Notes under the pieces: model-generated
Told to the model about the DNA's origin: nothing
Databases searched by the model: none
The model's input: only the letters and a program-made list of their open reading frames with translations
DNA from: Psychromonas sp. SP041
GTDB lineage: Bacteria; Pseudomonadota; Gammaproteobacteria; Enterobacterales; Psychromonadaceae
Direction: 5' to 3'
Assembly: GCF_000470315.2 (NCBI RefSeq)
Contig: NZ_CBRF02000018.1
Coordinates: 32,697 to 96,696 of the forward strand
Length of the DNA: 64,000 bases
Program-made: the position numbers and the translations under genes
Part shown: positions 1 through 9,388 of the stretch, piece after piece
Layout: every line of letters begins with the position of its first letter
Position numbering within the stretch: the first letter of the stretch is position 1

Positions 1-397
1 TACCGTCGATTAAAGAACCGTGGTAATGAACACTTACTGTAGATTCAGCAGTTGGTTTTTCGCCTTCGCCTTCTGCAACTACTTCATATTGAAGACCAGA
101 TGCAGTAACCGTAACGCCTTCTTTCTTAGCGTTTTCAGCTAGGAATGCTTCACCAGCTGCGCCTAATACTTTAGCTTGCTCTGCAGCAGCTGCTTGCATG
201 CGCTCAGAAATCACTTGGAAAGCTGCTTGTAGATCTTGTTGAGAAACTTTACTTTCTGCGCCAGCAAAAGCATCAGCAATACCAGCAGAAACAGCTGAGA
301 TTTCTAGACCATCAAAAGGATTAGAAGCAAGTTGCTCACCCATTTGTAAACCGATACCGTAACTTGCTTGTTGCTCTTGAGTAGTATAATCAGACAT
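1..397 (-). CDS. fklB: FKBP-type peptidyl-prolyl cis-trans isomerase, FklB-like (3' end outside window)
   Basis: Only the first 132 codons are in the window. The protein begins MSDYTTQEQQASYGIG and carries the N-terminal dimerisation region typical of FklB/FkpA/Mip proteins (ASYGIGLQMGEQL, then helical segments rich in Ala and Gln). It then enters the FKBP domain (SGLQYEVVAEGEG, VSVHYHGSLIDG), where the catalytic fold starts. There is no signal peptide, which favours the cytoplasmic FklB form over periplasmic FkpA. The start is supported by a GAGAG ribosome site just upstream of the ATG. The enzyme isomerises X-Pro peptide bonds. The assignment to FklB rather than another FKBP rests on the N-terminal motif and the missing leader. 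Confidence 0.88.
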   Translation of the reverse strand, partial: MSDYTTQEQQASYGIGLQMGEQLASNPFDGLEISAVSAGIADAFAGAESKVSQQDLQAAFQVISERMQAAAAEQAKVLGAAGEAFLAENAKKEGVTVTASGLQYEVVAEGEGEKPTAESTVSVHYHGSLIDG

Positions 398-650
398 ATA
401 TGTTCTCTCTTTTTAAGAATTTTTGGGTTTCCCCATCGATGTTAATTAATAATATGGGGAACAAAAATAAGATTTAAAGGGGAAATTTATAAAAAATTAA
501 ATTTTATTTAAAACAAACCTACATACTGCTCAATATCGGCTTAAATCTCTATTTAATATTGAAGTAAAACAAACACTTTGAGATAGGAATGTGTAAGAAC
601 ACTTAACTGTTCATGAGAACTTCCATCAAATCAAACAGGTAAAAAGTTAA

Positions 651-1208
651 TTATTTAAGTGTTTGCTTGATCCCTGCCGTCACTAAAAATACATGTTCAG
701 ATAACGCAGCCACTTTTTGGTTTAACTCGCCTAGCTTGTCAGCATAACGTCTTTGTAAAGGTGTTTCACCAATTAAACCACATCCGACTTCACCCGTTAC
801 AATAATCACATCACATTTAGCTGTCGTTAAAAAAGACAATAAAGAGGCTTGTTGTTGTTCCATTATTGTTAAGTTCTGCTGTAAAGAATTGTCTAAACAT
901 AAATACCACCCTACCCAGGTAGAAAGGCATTCAATCAACACAATATTTTCTGAGGAGTTCAATGATTGTAAAACAGATAACAAATCAACCTGTTGGTAAT
1001 CTAATTCATAAGTAGAAATGGGTAACTCAAACTGTGCTTGACGACTTTGCTTATGTTTTTCAATACGTTCAATCGTTTCATCACCAAAAGCAACACTAGT
1101 GGCAATATAGGCAGGTTTTAAAGAATGAGATTTAACACGTTCAATTAACAACGTTTCTGCAGCGGCACTCTTGCCACTTCGCACACCACCAATAAACAAC
1201 TGAATCAT
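651..1208 (-). CDS. cobU: Bifunctional adenosylcobinamide kinase / adenosylcobinamide-phosphate guanylyltransferase
   Basis: CobU/CobP phosphorylates adenosylcobinamide and then transfers GMP to it, in nucleotide-loop assembly of cobalamin. Visible marks are the P-loop GGVRSGKS (residues 7-14), a His in the EKHKQSR segment that corresponds to the guanylylated His of the family, ECLSTWVGWYL, and the C-terminal VTGEVGCGLI...NQKVAALSEHVFLVTAGI pattern. I start at the ATG giving MIQLFIGG because AAAGGG sits about 5-8 nt upstream; an in-frame ATG seven codons earlier has no such site. The length of 185 aa is normal. No other cobalamin gene lies beside it, so here it stands alone, perhaps for cobinamide salvage. 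Confidence 0.93.
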   Translation of the reverse strand: MIQLFIGGVRSGKSAAAETLLIERVKSHSLKPAYIATSVAFGDETIERIEKHKQSRQAQFELPISTYELDYQQVDLLSVLQSLNSSENIVLIECLSTWVGWYLCLDNSLQQNLTIMEQQQASLLSFLTTAKCDVIIVTGEVGCGLIGETPLQRRYADKLGELNQKVAALSEHVFLVTAGIKQTLK

Positions 1209-1394
1209 AACCACCCTTTTTAACATCAACGTAATTTTGAGACTATTTTTTGTCTCATTATTTTAAACTAAGCAACCTATTTTAACTAAACAACCTACTT
1301 AAACTAAACAATATACTTTCAATTAAATCACGTAGCTTTCAACTAAGTAGCGCAGCATAACAATGACATTAAAAACGACATATAAAAGGATTTA

Positions 1395-2204
1395 TTATTT
1401 ATTAATAAGCCCTTTTCCGCGACCTGTTTTTAGTGCCTTAGCAACATTATTACGTAGGAAATTATCAACAACACCGACGGTTCTTTTCCACTTTTCGCCA
1501 GGTCGACCAGTAAAAGAGGTGACGTGAAAGTACTCTAATCCGTTAGGTGATATTTCAGAGAAATAATAATTTGAAACACAACACCTTGCATTATCAGCAA
1601 TAACAGGGCTCACTGAGTGCCAAGATTTATTATTCGTTTCCATCACAACAAGTCGATTAAATTGTGCAATGATGGTCTCAGGAACAGTCACTTTCGCATC
1701 CCATAACTCAAAGTTACCGCCATTCTCAAGCATCCACTCTGGCGTTACGTAATACAGTAAATTTAATCTACGATAGCGCTTTCTATTTCCATCATGGCTA
1801 TTATCAATATGCGGATTTAAAAAGTCATTTTTAAACATCATTGAAAGCCCACCAGCATACAAAGTAGGATCACCTTCTAATGCTTTCATACCCACTAACG
1901 ATGATATTTTCTCAACCACCTCAGGTAATTGAAAGGCTTTAGTAATATCACTCAATATAGCAGAGCTATTCGCTAAAGCAGCAAAGGTACTTTTTTGTTC
2001 ACGGAAACTTTTACGTTTATGAAAACCATCACCTTCTTTTGGAAAAGCCATATAAATTTCATCAACTAATGCGACAGGTAATAAATTATCAATATAAAAA
2101 TAATTCGTTGAGGTACCTTGATGCGTCGACCATTGTTTCAAAATAGACTCTGTTTGTTGCTCAAGCTGAGTGATGATCAGTTCTTTTATTGCTTCTAATG
2201 TCAT
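1395..2204 (-). CDS. 2-oxoglutarate/Fe(II)-dependent oxygenase (prolyl-4-hydroxylase-like)
   Basis: About 269 aa. The iron-binding triad of the 2OG-Fe(II) superfamily is readable: HID (H132, D134) and the distal His in SWHSVSPV (H196), with the 2-oxoglutarate-binding Arg following in NARCC (R207). Between them lie the expected beta strands (RLNLLYYV, GGNFELWD, FNRLVVMET). The substrate is unknown; relatives hydroxylate protein prolines or small molecules, often near cell-surface loci. Start choice is uncertain: the ATG used here gives MTLEAIKEL, while an in-frame TTG five codons upstream is also open. No operon partner is evident, because about 150 bp separate it from cobU downstream. Confidence 0.82.
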   Translation of the reverse strand: MTLEAIKELIITQLEQQTESILKQWSTHQGTSTNYFYIDNLLPVALVDEIYMAFPKEGDGFHKRKSFREQKSTFAALANSSAILSDITKAFQLPEVVEKISSLVGMKALEGDPTLYAGGLSMMFKNDFLNPHIDNSHDGNRKRYRRLNLLYYVTPEWMLENGGNFELWDAKVTVPETIIAQFNRLVVMETNNKSWHSVSPVIADNARCCVSNYYFSEISPNGLEYFHVTSFTGRPGEKWKRTVGVVDNFLRNNVAKALKTGRGKGLINK

Positions 2205-2372
2205 ACATCGGTATTCCAATAAGGTTTGAATATTAATAAAGCGAGAAATAATGTTAACTAACTTATCACTAACAATGACAATAACAATAGAAATTTAGAT
2301 TCAAAAAATAAATCAACACCGTCATTAATAAAAAAGTATATCAGCTACTTTTCCGACACTAATTTCAACAAC

Positions 2373-2882
2373 TTAATTTTCTATTAAGGCTAACATTCTG
2401 TCTTTAGCTTCAACCGTTTCATCGTGGCTTGCAATGGAAACAAAAAATGGATTTATTGTTGTAAAGTTTGCTTTAATGAGAGGAATACAACTAATTAAAA
2501 TGTCAGCACTACGCACTCTAACTCGTTCATGAAAAGACTCCTGCAACTCTTCATTTTCAATCGCTTCAACAGCATCCCACATTTGTTGACAAATTTTATC
2601 CGTTATCGCAACTGAATCAGGGTTAGAACTTTGATCAAAACCATCCCAAGAACCTGTCGCATACTTATCATCTTCATCTAATTCTTGCTCCCCTTCCACC
2701 GTTAGAATCGAAGCTAACCATAAATCACAAGGCTCACCAAGACCTAACCAGTCTTCACTATAACCAAAGCCACTTATCGTATCATCTGTATTGTTACCAA
2801 TATAAATAATGTCTTTTTCTATGGCTTCTTTAATTAAAACATCAAAATTTGTTTGTTTAAAAAATAAATCAACGATATCCAT
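2373..2882 (-). CDS. Hypothetical acidic cytosolic protein
   Basis: 169 aa with no signal peptide or membrane segment and many Asp and Glu residues, including the acidic run ELDEDDKY. I do not recognise the family. The sequence looks genuinely coding, with ordered hydrophobic segments, a codon mix like its neighbours and a Trp/Gly-rich central part (GFGYSEDWLGLGEPCDLW). It stands alone: 153 bp from the oxygenase downstream and 319 bp from the next gene upstream. The general look recalls small immunity-type or SMI1-like proteins, but no motif proves that. Confidence 0.6.
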   Translation of the reverse strand: MDIVDLFFKQTNFDVLIKEAIEKDIIYIGNNTDDTISGFGYSEDWLGLGEPCDLWLASILTVEGEQELDEDDKYATGSWDGFDQSSNPDSVAITDKICQQMWDAVEAIENEELQESFHERVRVRSADILISCIPLIKANFTTINPFFVSIASHDETVEAKDRMLALIEN

Positions 2883-3201
2883 TATAAATTACCTTAATAT
2901 TAACTTAATTATTCACAGGCATAACAGTAAATAGCTGAGTTATACTGAGACGAACTATTAAAACGAAAGCCACGTTAATTGACATTTACTTGATATTAAA
3001 TTAATTATTCGTCTCTAATTAAACAATTGGGTAAATAAGATTGAGTAATTGAAATAAATAAGAGCATATTCAGAATTGAAAAAAGATAAGAAAGAGTCTG
3101 CAATTTAAAGCATAGATATTATGATATAGACTAAACACGCGATGTCTTATGGATGTACGAACAAAGTATTTCAGTTGAACTTATGCTGTTACATCTTCAC
3201 A
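2883..3201. other. Intergenic region, 319 bp
   Basis: AT-rich spacer upstream of the 169-aa gene and downstream of the DOPA-dioxygenase-like gene. The only structure seen is an 8-bp inverted repeat, GAGACGAA at 2947-2954 and TTCGTCTC at 3008-3015, with a 53-nt loop. Nothing else was recognised. Confidence 0.5.
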
Positions 3202-3561
3202 CTATGCATCGGCTTTAAATATAGATAAATTAAGATCTTGCGGTTTACCTAACCAATATGCCATATCAGTATGATCTTTTAAGTTATTACCCGTTACTGC
3301 GTGAACAAATACTGTTAAACCATTTCGCTCATTCTCAAGCCATGGAATAAGCATATTAAAGTCATTTGAAGTGAAAATTATTTGGCAGCTCCATTTAGGA
3401 TGTGGACCTATTTTTCTACGGTGAACTCGCCCCATAGATAATCCAAATAAGTGAGCTGCTTTTTCACATAGCATGGTGGCAAACGTTACAGTCTCTTGCT
3501 CAAAATAAACATGAGCATGGTACATATCATGATCGTTGACTGGAAATTTATCTACATTCAT
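3202..3561 (-). CDS. DOPA 4,5-dioxygenase family protein (aromatic ring-cleavage type)
   Basis: 119 aa, the usual size of the DOPA 4,5-dioxygenase family known from fungal betalain chemistry and many bacteria. The diagnostic pattern is present: YHAHVYF (H15, H17), HRRKIGPHPKWSCQ (H54 region), a central VHAVTGNN, and the DHTDMAYWLGKP ending. These His residues are the presumed metal ligands for extradiol cleavage of catechol-type substrates. The real bacterial substrate is not known from sequence. The gene stands alone with 400-bp spacers on either side, so context gives no pathway. Confidence 0.85.
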   Translation of the reverse strand: MNVDKFPVNDHDMYHAHVYFEQETVTFATMLCEKAAHLFGLSMGRVHRRKIGPHPKWSCQIIFTSNDFNMLIPWLENERNGLTVFVHAVTGNNLKDHTDMAYWLGKPQDLNLSIFKADA

Positions 3562-3983
3562 TAATTTACCTATTAATACTGTGAATATTATAATCTTAAC
3601 TAAAATATTATCGCGTAGTTGTAGAAGCCACTATTTTCTGTTGTTCATCTAAATGGAAACAAGGTGTAATACTTACACATAATGTCATAAATACAAATGT
3701 CGATGTTAAAAAATTGAAGAAAGGTAATGTATTCCTTTCAACCCATTGAAGTGGATATTCAGAGGTCTTTCTTGCGTATTTCTTACCGCATTAGACTAAA
3801 TAAAATAGTAAATAAAATAGTAAATAAAAGCGTGTAACAAAGCGCAACCAATCGACTCTCAAGCAAACACAATATAAGTTTGATAAATCATCAATAAAAA
3901 TAACGTTATCACTAAAAAACAAATGACATAGTAGATAAAAATCAATCTAAACTTGATTTACAAAGAGCGACCATCTATGCCCT
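3562..3983. other. Intergenic region, 422 bp
   Basis: No convincing gene. A small direct repeat with a 12-bp period (AGTAAATAAAAT-like units near 3796-3828) is visible. The rest is AT-rich sequence in which I see no structure. Confidence 0.4.
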
Positions 3984-4391
3984 TTAAACTTTTGGTTCAG
4001 GTAATACCGGTGGTGTACTATCCATATAAGTCAGAAAATTTGACCATATTTCATGTGTTCTTTGCTTGGTTAATTTAGTTTTACAATTCAAAGACATAAC
4101 GCCTCTAATACTGCCGTCTCGCCACATAGTATAAATAGAACTACAATGTGCCTCAATATAGACGCCCCATGCCTGTTGAGCGTTATCAATAGCCGCAATC
4201 AACTCTTTATCGTCGCTATTTCTTTCTTTACTTTTAGCTAAGTAAGCTGTCATTTCGAGTTCTGCTTTGCTCAACTCAACGCCTGCACAGTAATTGATAT
4301 CCAACGTGCTGATCATGTTATTACAATCAATTTCATCGCTCACCGCAAAACTTGAGTAGATGGCAAACATCAAGAAAATAAATTTATTCAT
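3984..4391 (-). CDS. LprI / DUF1311-family periplasmic protein
   Basis: 135 aa with a cleavable signal peptide (MNKFIFLMFAIYSSFAVSDE). The mature part has the LprI-N (DUF1311) pattern: paired cysteines (CNN...YC), a helical segment rich in Lys/Glu, then AWGVYIEAHCSSIY, a GSIRG turn and the final Cys in SLNCKTKLTKQRTHE. Members of this family include lysozyme-inhibitor-like proteins, although most have no proven role. It is transcribed towards the DOPA-dioxygenase-like gene but is 422 bp from it. Confidence 0.78.
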   Translation of the reverse strand: MNKFIFLMFAIYSSFAVSDEIDCNNMISTLDINYCAGVELSKAELEMTAYLAKSKERNSDDKELIAAIDNAQQAWGVYIEAHCSSIYTMWRDGSIRGVMSLNCKTKLTKQRTHEIWSNFLTYMDSTPPVLPEPKV

Positions 4392-4456
4392 TTAAACCTC
4401 GTATTAATTTACAAGCGACATACTTCGGAAAATATCCCAAGCTTCTTTTGATTTAC

Positions 4457-4720
4457 CTACAATAACAACCATAAAATCCCGCCATACATAGCAAGATTAC
4501 ACACTATCGCAGTGGTGTATCCTTTTTCACCTTTTCGGTACCAATTCCCTAAAGAGAAAGATCGATTACATTGCATTTTCAATTGAAAAATAGACATATT
4601 TTCATTTTTTTTAACATGCTGTCCAAATAAAAACACCCGCTTAACCAATACCAACATTAATAAATTAACGTTAAGAAGCAGAAATATAATAACTAAAGCA
4701 AACTTAAGACTCTCTTCCAT
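4457..4720 (-). CDS. Small inner-membrane protein, two predicted helices
   Basis: 87 aa. A strongly hydrophobic N-terminal segment (residues about 7-28, FALVIIFLLLNVNLLMLVL) is followed by a basic loop, and a second hydrophobic segment forms the C-terminus (AMYGGILWLLL). The intervening loop has a GNWYRKGEKGYTTA stretch. The family is not recognised. It lies 65 bp upstream of the LprI-like gene on the same strand and may be co-transcribed with it. Confidence 0.6.
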   Translation of the reverse strand: MEESLKFALVIIFLLLNVNLLMLVLVKRVFLFGQHVKKNENMSIFQLKMQCNRSFSLGNWYRKGEKGYTTAIVCNLAMYGGILWLLL

Positions 4721-4889
4721 ACACGTCCTTATAACAGTTAATTAAATAACTCAAAATAATTGACTAAATCAACAGTATTTTAAAAATTAAACTCGCATAA
4801 TTTATATGTTTTATTATGCATTTTTATGACTATAAAACATTAATTTCTCTCTTTTAGAGTCGAACTACAACTGAGCGAGCACCAGTATC

Positions 4890-5345
4890 TCAACAAGCTA
4901 ATTTAGCTATTTTTAAATATTTCTTTGAAAGAATCGGTTTAGAATAATGAACTTCTGATAATGGGTTAGTAAATAAGTGTCGGCCCGAATTCTTAATAAA
5001 AATTTGGTACCTAGTATTTGGAAAGAAATCAAATTCAATAGAGTGATTATTTATTACTTGGATATTATCGAGTGTTCCAGACACATATTCGAGGCCAAGA
5101 TCAATCTTATCTATACACTTAAGATCATGACTTATTAGCGTCAAATGCAACTGTTCTTCAAACGCACAATTATCAGTCGAGAATAAAAGAAAAGATCCAT
5201 CCTCTAATTTATATTGCTTCTCAATGATGACTCCTGAAATAGTTAAAGAAACTCTTTTTTCCTCAAATTCTAATTGATAGTTTTCTTTAATATTTTCTTT
5301 TAAATTAAATTTTTCTATTTCTTGTATAAGAAACTCAAACAACAT
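4890..5345 (-). CDS. Hypothetical protein
   Basis: 151 aa with no signal peptide or membrane segment. Alternating hydrophobic strands (VSLTISGVIIEKQYKL, SFLLFSTDN, LHLTLISHDL, HSIEFDFF) suggest a mostly beta fold. The family is not recognised. The gene is AT-rich and ends only about 170 bp before the small membrane protein gene on the same strand. It could be a recently acquired orphan. Confidence 0.55.
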   Translation of the reverse strand: MLFEFLIQEIEKFNLKENIKENYQLEFEEKRVSLTISGVIIEKQYKLEDGSFLLFSTDNCAFEEQLHLTLISHDLKCIDKIDLGLEYVSGTLDNIQVINNHSIEFDFFPNTRYQIFIKNSGRHLFTNPLSEVHYSKPILSKKYLKIAKLAC

Positions 5346-5713
5346 TGATTTTTATTTGTCATTTTATAAATGTATCATAAGTGCATTTTTTACACCTAAT
5401 ACAAAATGAAATCATCAATAATGATTAGCTTTGATTAATGTAATCTCTAAAAGCGACCTATGGGCTTAACAGTTGGATTTACAGTAATGTTTCGCCTTAT
5501 TGTTGCTTTAAAAACAATAGTGATTCACATTACTCCTCATATATAACGACATTTAAAGGTGTAATAATATTTTTAAATTAAACATTGCACCTTGTTACCG
5601 TTGGAGCGTCTTATATGTGCATGCTTTATTAAGACATTAACAACAACTTTACATGAATGCTTTATGCAGATGTTCTACGTTAATATTTTACCTTAAGAAT
5701 AGAAGAGTGAATT
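5346..5713. other. Intergenic region, 368 bp, between divergent genes
   Basis: Promoter region for the minus-strand hypothetical gene and the plus-strand GST gene. It contains a 52-nt nested inverted repeat at 5483-5534: outer arms AGTAATGT/ACATTACT, inner arms around TTGTT/AACAA. Its role is unknown; nothing else was recognised. Confidence 0.5.
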
Positions 5714-6394
5714 ATGATAATTTTGCACGGTTTTGCCGCTAGTAACTATTACAATCTAGTGAAACATGTACTTCTCTATAAACAATTACCATTTCAAGAA
5801 AATCTCCTTTACGCAGGCAGCAAAGAGTTATTAGCCATTAGCCCAGTAGGTAAAGTGCCCGCTATCACGACACCCGAAGGTTTAAATATTTCAGAGTCGA
5901 GCGTGATTTGTGACTTTTTAGAAGAGACTTACCCTGATATTCAACTCTACCCTGAAAATAGTGGCGAACGTGCTGTTGTGCGTCAAATAATGAAAATAGC
6001 AGAGCTTTACTTTGAATTGCCAAGTAGACGCTTTATACCTTATGCCTTTTCTGGTACTGAAGCACCTGAGCCGGTTAAAGCAGAAATACGCCAAGTATTA
6101 AAACGTGGTATTACCGCATTAAGTCATTTATCTCAATTTTCACCATGGATTGCAGGTGAGCAATTTACAATGGCCGATATCTACGTTTATTACGTTAATA
6201 GCATTGTCAGTAAGTTTGCATCTAGCCAACTTGAATGGGATGTACTGGCAGAGATTCCAGGAATGGCAGAATGGAATGAGTCTATGAGTCACTCACCCAT
6301 TGCTCAAAAGATTGAAGCAGATCGTTTAACAAATATTCCCGAATTTATTAAAAAAGTAACCGCTCAAATTAGAGCTTCAAAAGCTAAGCAGTAA
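5714..6394 (+). CDS. Glutathione S-transferase family protein
   Basis: 226 aa with the two-domain GST plan. The thioredoxin-like N-terminal domain has FAASNYYNLVKHVLLYK at residues 7-23, the cis-Pro region GKVPAITT, and ESSVICDFLEETYP, which contains the glutathione-binding E-S pair. The all-helical C-terminal domain has the conserved FTMADIYVYY N-capping motif. There is no CPYC-type cysteine near the N-terminus, so a Ser/Tyr-type GST is more likely than a reductive one. The gene has its own promoter region and a terminator-like stem after it. The substrate cannot be told. Confidence 0.9.
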   Translation: MIILHGFAASNYYNLVKHVLLYKQLPFQENLLYAGSKELLAISPVGKVPAITTPEGLNISESSVICDFLEETYPDIQLYPENSGERAVVRQIMKIAELYFELPSRRFIPYAFSGTEAPEPVKAEIRQVLKRGITALSHLSQFSPWIAGEQFTMADIYVYYVNSIVSKFASSQLEWDVLAEIPGMAEWNESMSHSPIAQKIEADRLTNIPEFIKKVTAQIRASKAKQ

Positions 6395-6407
6395 TTGTTG
6401 ATGCACT

Positions 6408-6443
6408 AAAAACGAAAATAAAATGATTCTTTTCGGTGTTTTT
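6408..6443 (+). terminator. Probable Rho-independent terminator after the GST gene
   Basis: An imperfect stem (AAAAACGAAAA at 6408-6418 against TTTTCGGTGTTTTT at 6430-6443) ends in a T run just after the GST stop. It is GC-poor, so moderate confidence. Confidence 0.5.
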
Positions 6444-6537
6444 CAAGACAGTTGGCACTCATTAGCTCATCCAAAAAAACATAATCAATATAAAAATAAT
6501 TGGTTAATAACTTACTTATTTGTAGGAGAAAATCGAA

Positions 6538-7665
6538 ATGACAAATACCAATATTCAACTGACTTCAACTATCAGCGAAGACAATAAATTAACACTTGCC
6601 TTACAAGACATCGACATGCCACAACCTAATGCCGATGAAGTGGTTATTCGCATTGAAGCGGCACCCTTAAACCCATCAGACTTAGGTGTTCTATTTAGCG
6701 CTGCCGACCTATCAACAGCAGTTCAATCTGGCACAGAAAATAGCCCAGTTGTTACCGCAGATGTGCCAGCTCAGTTTATGCCTTCGCTTAAAGCGCGTGT
6801 CGGTAAAGCAACGCCTGTCGGCAATGAAGGGGCTGGAACAGTAGTCGCCGCCGGATCATCACCTGCGGCACAAGCATTAATGGGTAAAGTGGTTGCAGTA
6901 ATTGGCGGAGGTAGTTATCGCCAATATCATTGCGCCAATATACAAAATTGTCTCGAATTAAAAGAAGGCACAACGGCTAAGCAAGGCGCATCGTCTTTTG
7001 TTAACCCACTTACCGCGTTAGCAATGGTTGAAACGACGCGAGCAGAAGGCCATAAAGCGATTATTCATGCAGCCGCAGCCTCTAACCTTGGAAAAATATT
7101 AAACCGTATTTGTATTGCCGACGGTATTGATTTAATTAATATTGTGCGTAAACCAGAACAAGAAGCATTGTTACGTGATATGGGTGCTAAATACATTGTC
7201 AACTCAAGTAGTGAGTCTTTCCTTGATGACTTAACAGCAGCAATTATTGAAACAGGTGCGACGATTGCGTTTGATCCGATTGGGGGTGGACAGTTAACCA
7301 GTGACATTATTAACTGTATGGAAGTAGCCGCAGCCAAAAACATGAAAGAGCACTCTATTTATGGTTCTGACACATTCAAACAAGTTTACATTTATGGTGC
7401 GTTAAATCGTGGTCCCATTACAATAAATCGTAACTTTGGTTTTGCTTGGGGTGTGAATGGATTCTTATTATTCAATGCGCTTGGTAAATTAGGCTCTGAA
7501 ACCATCGTTGCAATGCGCAAACGTGTGGCTGATGAAATTACGACGACTTTTGCAAGTCACTATACACATGAAGTGTCATTGTCAGAGGCATTGAAATTAC
7601 AGTCAATAGCTGCTTATTCTAAACAAGCAACAGGTGAAAAATACCTCATTACACCTCAAAAATAA
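6538..7665 (+). CDS. Zinc-binding / quinone-type alcohol dehydrogenase (MDR superfamily)
   Basis: 375 aa, typical of medium-chain dehydrogenases. The N-terminal GroES-like domain has IRIEAAPLNPSDLG and GNEGAGTVVAAG. The Rossmann domain has an unusual nucleotide loop, IIHAAAASNLGKI, in place of the usual GxGGVG, then NIVRKPEQEALLRDMGAKYIVNS and FDPIGGG. The zinc-ligand Cys cluster of true alcohol dehydrogenases is missing, so a quinone-oxidoreductase or enoyl-reductase-like activity with NAD(P)H is likelier. A ribosome site (AGGAG) precedes the ATG. It is a single gene with a strong terminator downstream; with the GST upstream it may serve detoxification of electrophiles. Confidence 0.85.
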   Translation: MTNTNIQLTSTISEDNKLTLALQDIDMPQPNADEVVIRIEAAPLNPSDLGVLFSAADLSTAVQSGTENSPVVTADVPAQFMPSLKARVGKATPVGNEGAGTVVAAGSSPAAQALMGKVVAVIGGGSYRQYHCANIQNCLELKEGTTAKQGASSFVNPLTALAMVETTRAEGHKAIIHAAAASNLGKILNRICIADGIDLINIVRKPEQEALLRDMGAKYIVNSSSESFLDDLTAAIIETGATIAFDPIGGGQLTSDIINCMEVAAAKNMKEHSIYGSDTFKQVYIYGALNRGPITINRNFGFAWGVNGFLLFNALGKLGSETIVAMRKRVADEITTTFASHYTHEVSLSEALKLQSIAAYSKQATGEKYLITPQK

Positions 7666-7722
7666 CGTGTGCGAGAAATATTTAAAACACCGCCTCTTAA
7701 CTGACTAAGCGTTAACGTATAT

Positions 7723-7756
7723 AAAAGCAGATATTGATGATGGTATCTGCTTTTTT
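7723..7756 (+). terminator. Rho-independent terminator after the dehydrogenase gene
   Basis: Perfect 11-bp stem AAAAGCAGATA/TATCTGCTTTT with a 10-nt loop, followed by T residues. Confidence 0.85.
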
Positions 7757-8266
7757 ATTGTCAGGAGCACTCATGAGCTCATTTATTTTCCTTGTCATGT
7801 TTTATTTCCTTAATCGTATTTTTTACTCATTTATCATTAAATCCAAGTTATTATTTTAACTGACGTTATTTACACTGATAAGCTCGCCAGAAAAAACCTA
7901 CCACGACCTCTAGATTGTTAAATCTGATAGCGGAATAAACAACTAAACAACTTCTGATATAAAACCTTTTGATATAAAACCATGACCTTTCTCATCAAAA
8001 AAATACATACGCTCGTTGCCATTTAAAATAAAATTGAAGGTTCAGTTGAGCAAGAAAATAGGAGAGAAAACTAAGCTTTAAAGATAAAGGTTAACAACCC
8101 GAATTAATAACTTAACTTGCTCAATCGTTAACTTTAGCTATCTCGCTACTGTATAATGAAAAACATAACCTCATAATTTTAAATGCAATTATCCTTTCAT
8201 TAACTAGAATCAAGGTTAAATAGAAAATAAGTCCCTCAATTCAAGTGATTTAAAAAAACAACTACA

Positions 8267-8433
8267 TATACCCGTTACCATCCAAGATGAAAAATTCAGC
8301 AAACATTGAGGTGAACAAACTCTGCGTTGCAACCTTCAATAAGGACTAGCTATTGTCATCATGTTGCGTCTTGATTTAGATTTTCAGTCCAAGCTAACGA
8401 CTAAACAAAGCACCTTAAACGATAACGGGGATA
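8267..8433 (+). repeat. MITE-like element, copy A (167 bp, internally deleted)
   Basis: The left end TATACCCGTTACCATCCAAG and the right end, which reads inward as TATCCCCGTTATCGTTTAAG, form about 20-bp terminal inverted repeats. The interior matches both sides of copy B (for example GCAACCTTCAATAAGGACT and GTCATCATGTT) but lacks about 112 bp of its centre. It has no coding capacity, so any mobility would depend on a transposase supplied elsewhere. Confidence 0.75.
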
Positions 8434-8782
8434 GAAAAATGATGTGTACGATTTCAATGCAAACATTTGTGATTCTTGCACCATATTAATGCAACTTTAT
8501 TCAATAATGCGGTTGTTTTATGGTCAAAACAGCACTAAATTAGCGGCGTTGTTATGTGGGGTATTGAATATTAATTATTGGTCTAATTATTGCTATTTAT
8601 TCTTTAATTATTAATAGTTTATTGTTTCTCATTTATTGTTTATTAGATTCAAATAATAAGTGCATAATTTGGATAGGTAGAAAAAGTGGAAATGATGAAG
8701 AATTGTTTAAACGACTTCAAACATTCAAAGTGCATTAATTTATCCTTAGTTTTTTATTCTCGAACATATAATTAGGCTCCTT

Positions 8783-9388
8783 ATGTCTACAAAATCAGCT
8801 CAACACTCATTGTTTGAAGATGCTCAAGGCATATTGATAGGTACTCTTCTTGCGGCTCTTGGCATTACGTTTTTCAAATCAACGGGGTTGCTTATTGGTG
8901 GTACCGCAGGTTTAGCCTTCTTAGGGCAATATGCATCTTCATATTCATTTAGTGATGTGTTTTTTGTTATCAACTTACCCTTTTATTATTTGTCATATCG
9001 ACAACTTGGCTTAGCTTTTACATTAAAAACCTTTATTTCTGTGTTTCTCTTGTCTATTTTTGTTGAGTACGCTCCTTCTTTCATGCAATTTGAATTTTTG
9101 GATCCGATATATGCAGCGTTCATTGGTGGGTTATTAGTTGGATCTGGTTTACTGGGGTTATTTAGACACCAAGCTAGCTTAGGAGGATTAACTATTCTCG
9201 CCCAATACTTAGCTAAACAATATGGAATATCTATTGGTAAATTTCAAATGGCGGTGGATTGTGTCGTTCTTATTCTTGCCATATTCATTGTAGATTGGAA
9301 TGCTATCGCGTTATCAATCGTCGGTGCTATTTCTTATAACTTAATACTGGTTATAAACCATAAACCAGGCCGTTATAGTGCAAGATAA
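8783..9388 (+). CDS. YitT-family integral membrane protein
   Basis: 201 aa with five to six hydrophobic segments and the YitT pattern: KSTGLLIGGTAGLAFLGQY near residues 32-50, then VFFVINLPFYYLSYRQLG, ALGG-like turns (IGGLLVGSGLLGLF) and QASLGGLTILAQYL. Family members are small inner-membrane proteins without a settled substrate. Only the membrane YitT domain is present; the C-terminal DUF2179 domain found in longer relatives is absent. The gene stands alone between MITE copies A and B. Confidence 0.83.
   Translation: MSTKSAQHSLFEDAQGILIGTLLAALGITFFKSTGLLIGGTAGLAFLGQYASSYSFSDVFFVINLPFYYLSYRQLGLAFTLKTFISVFLLSIFVEYAPSFMQFEFLDPIYAAFIGGLLVGSGLLGLFRHQASLGGLTILAQYLAKQYGISIGKFQMAVDCVVLILAIFIVDWNAIALSIVGAISYNLILVINHKPGRYSAR

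Larger units (their letters stand above)
7666..8782. other. Intergenic region, 1.1 kb
   Basis: It holds the terminator at 7723-7756 and MITE copy A at 8267-8433. The remaining sequence before the YitT gene (about 8434-8782) has no open frame of note and no structure I can name. Confidence 0.5.

Noticed and set aside
1209..1394. Possible cobalamin riboswitch upstream of cobU
   Set aside because: The 186-bp leader is AT-rich with loose direct repeats and shows none of the conserved B12-box GC motifs.
8500..8560. Segment with GCGGCGTTGTTATG that recalls an integron core site
   Set aside because: No partner core box or self-complementary arms nearby and no cassette-like gene; chance resemblance.
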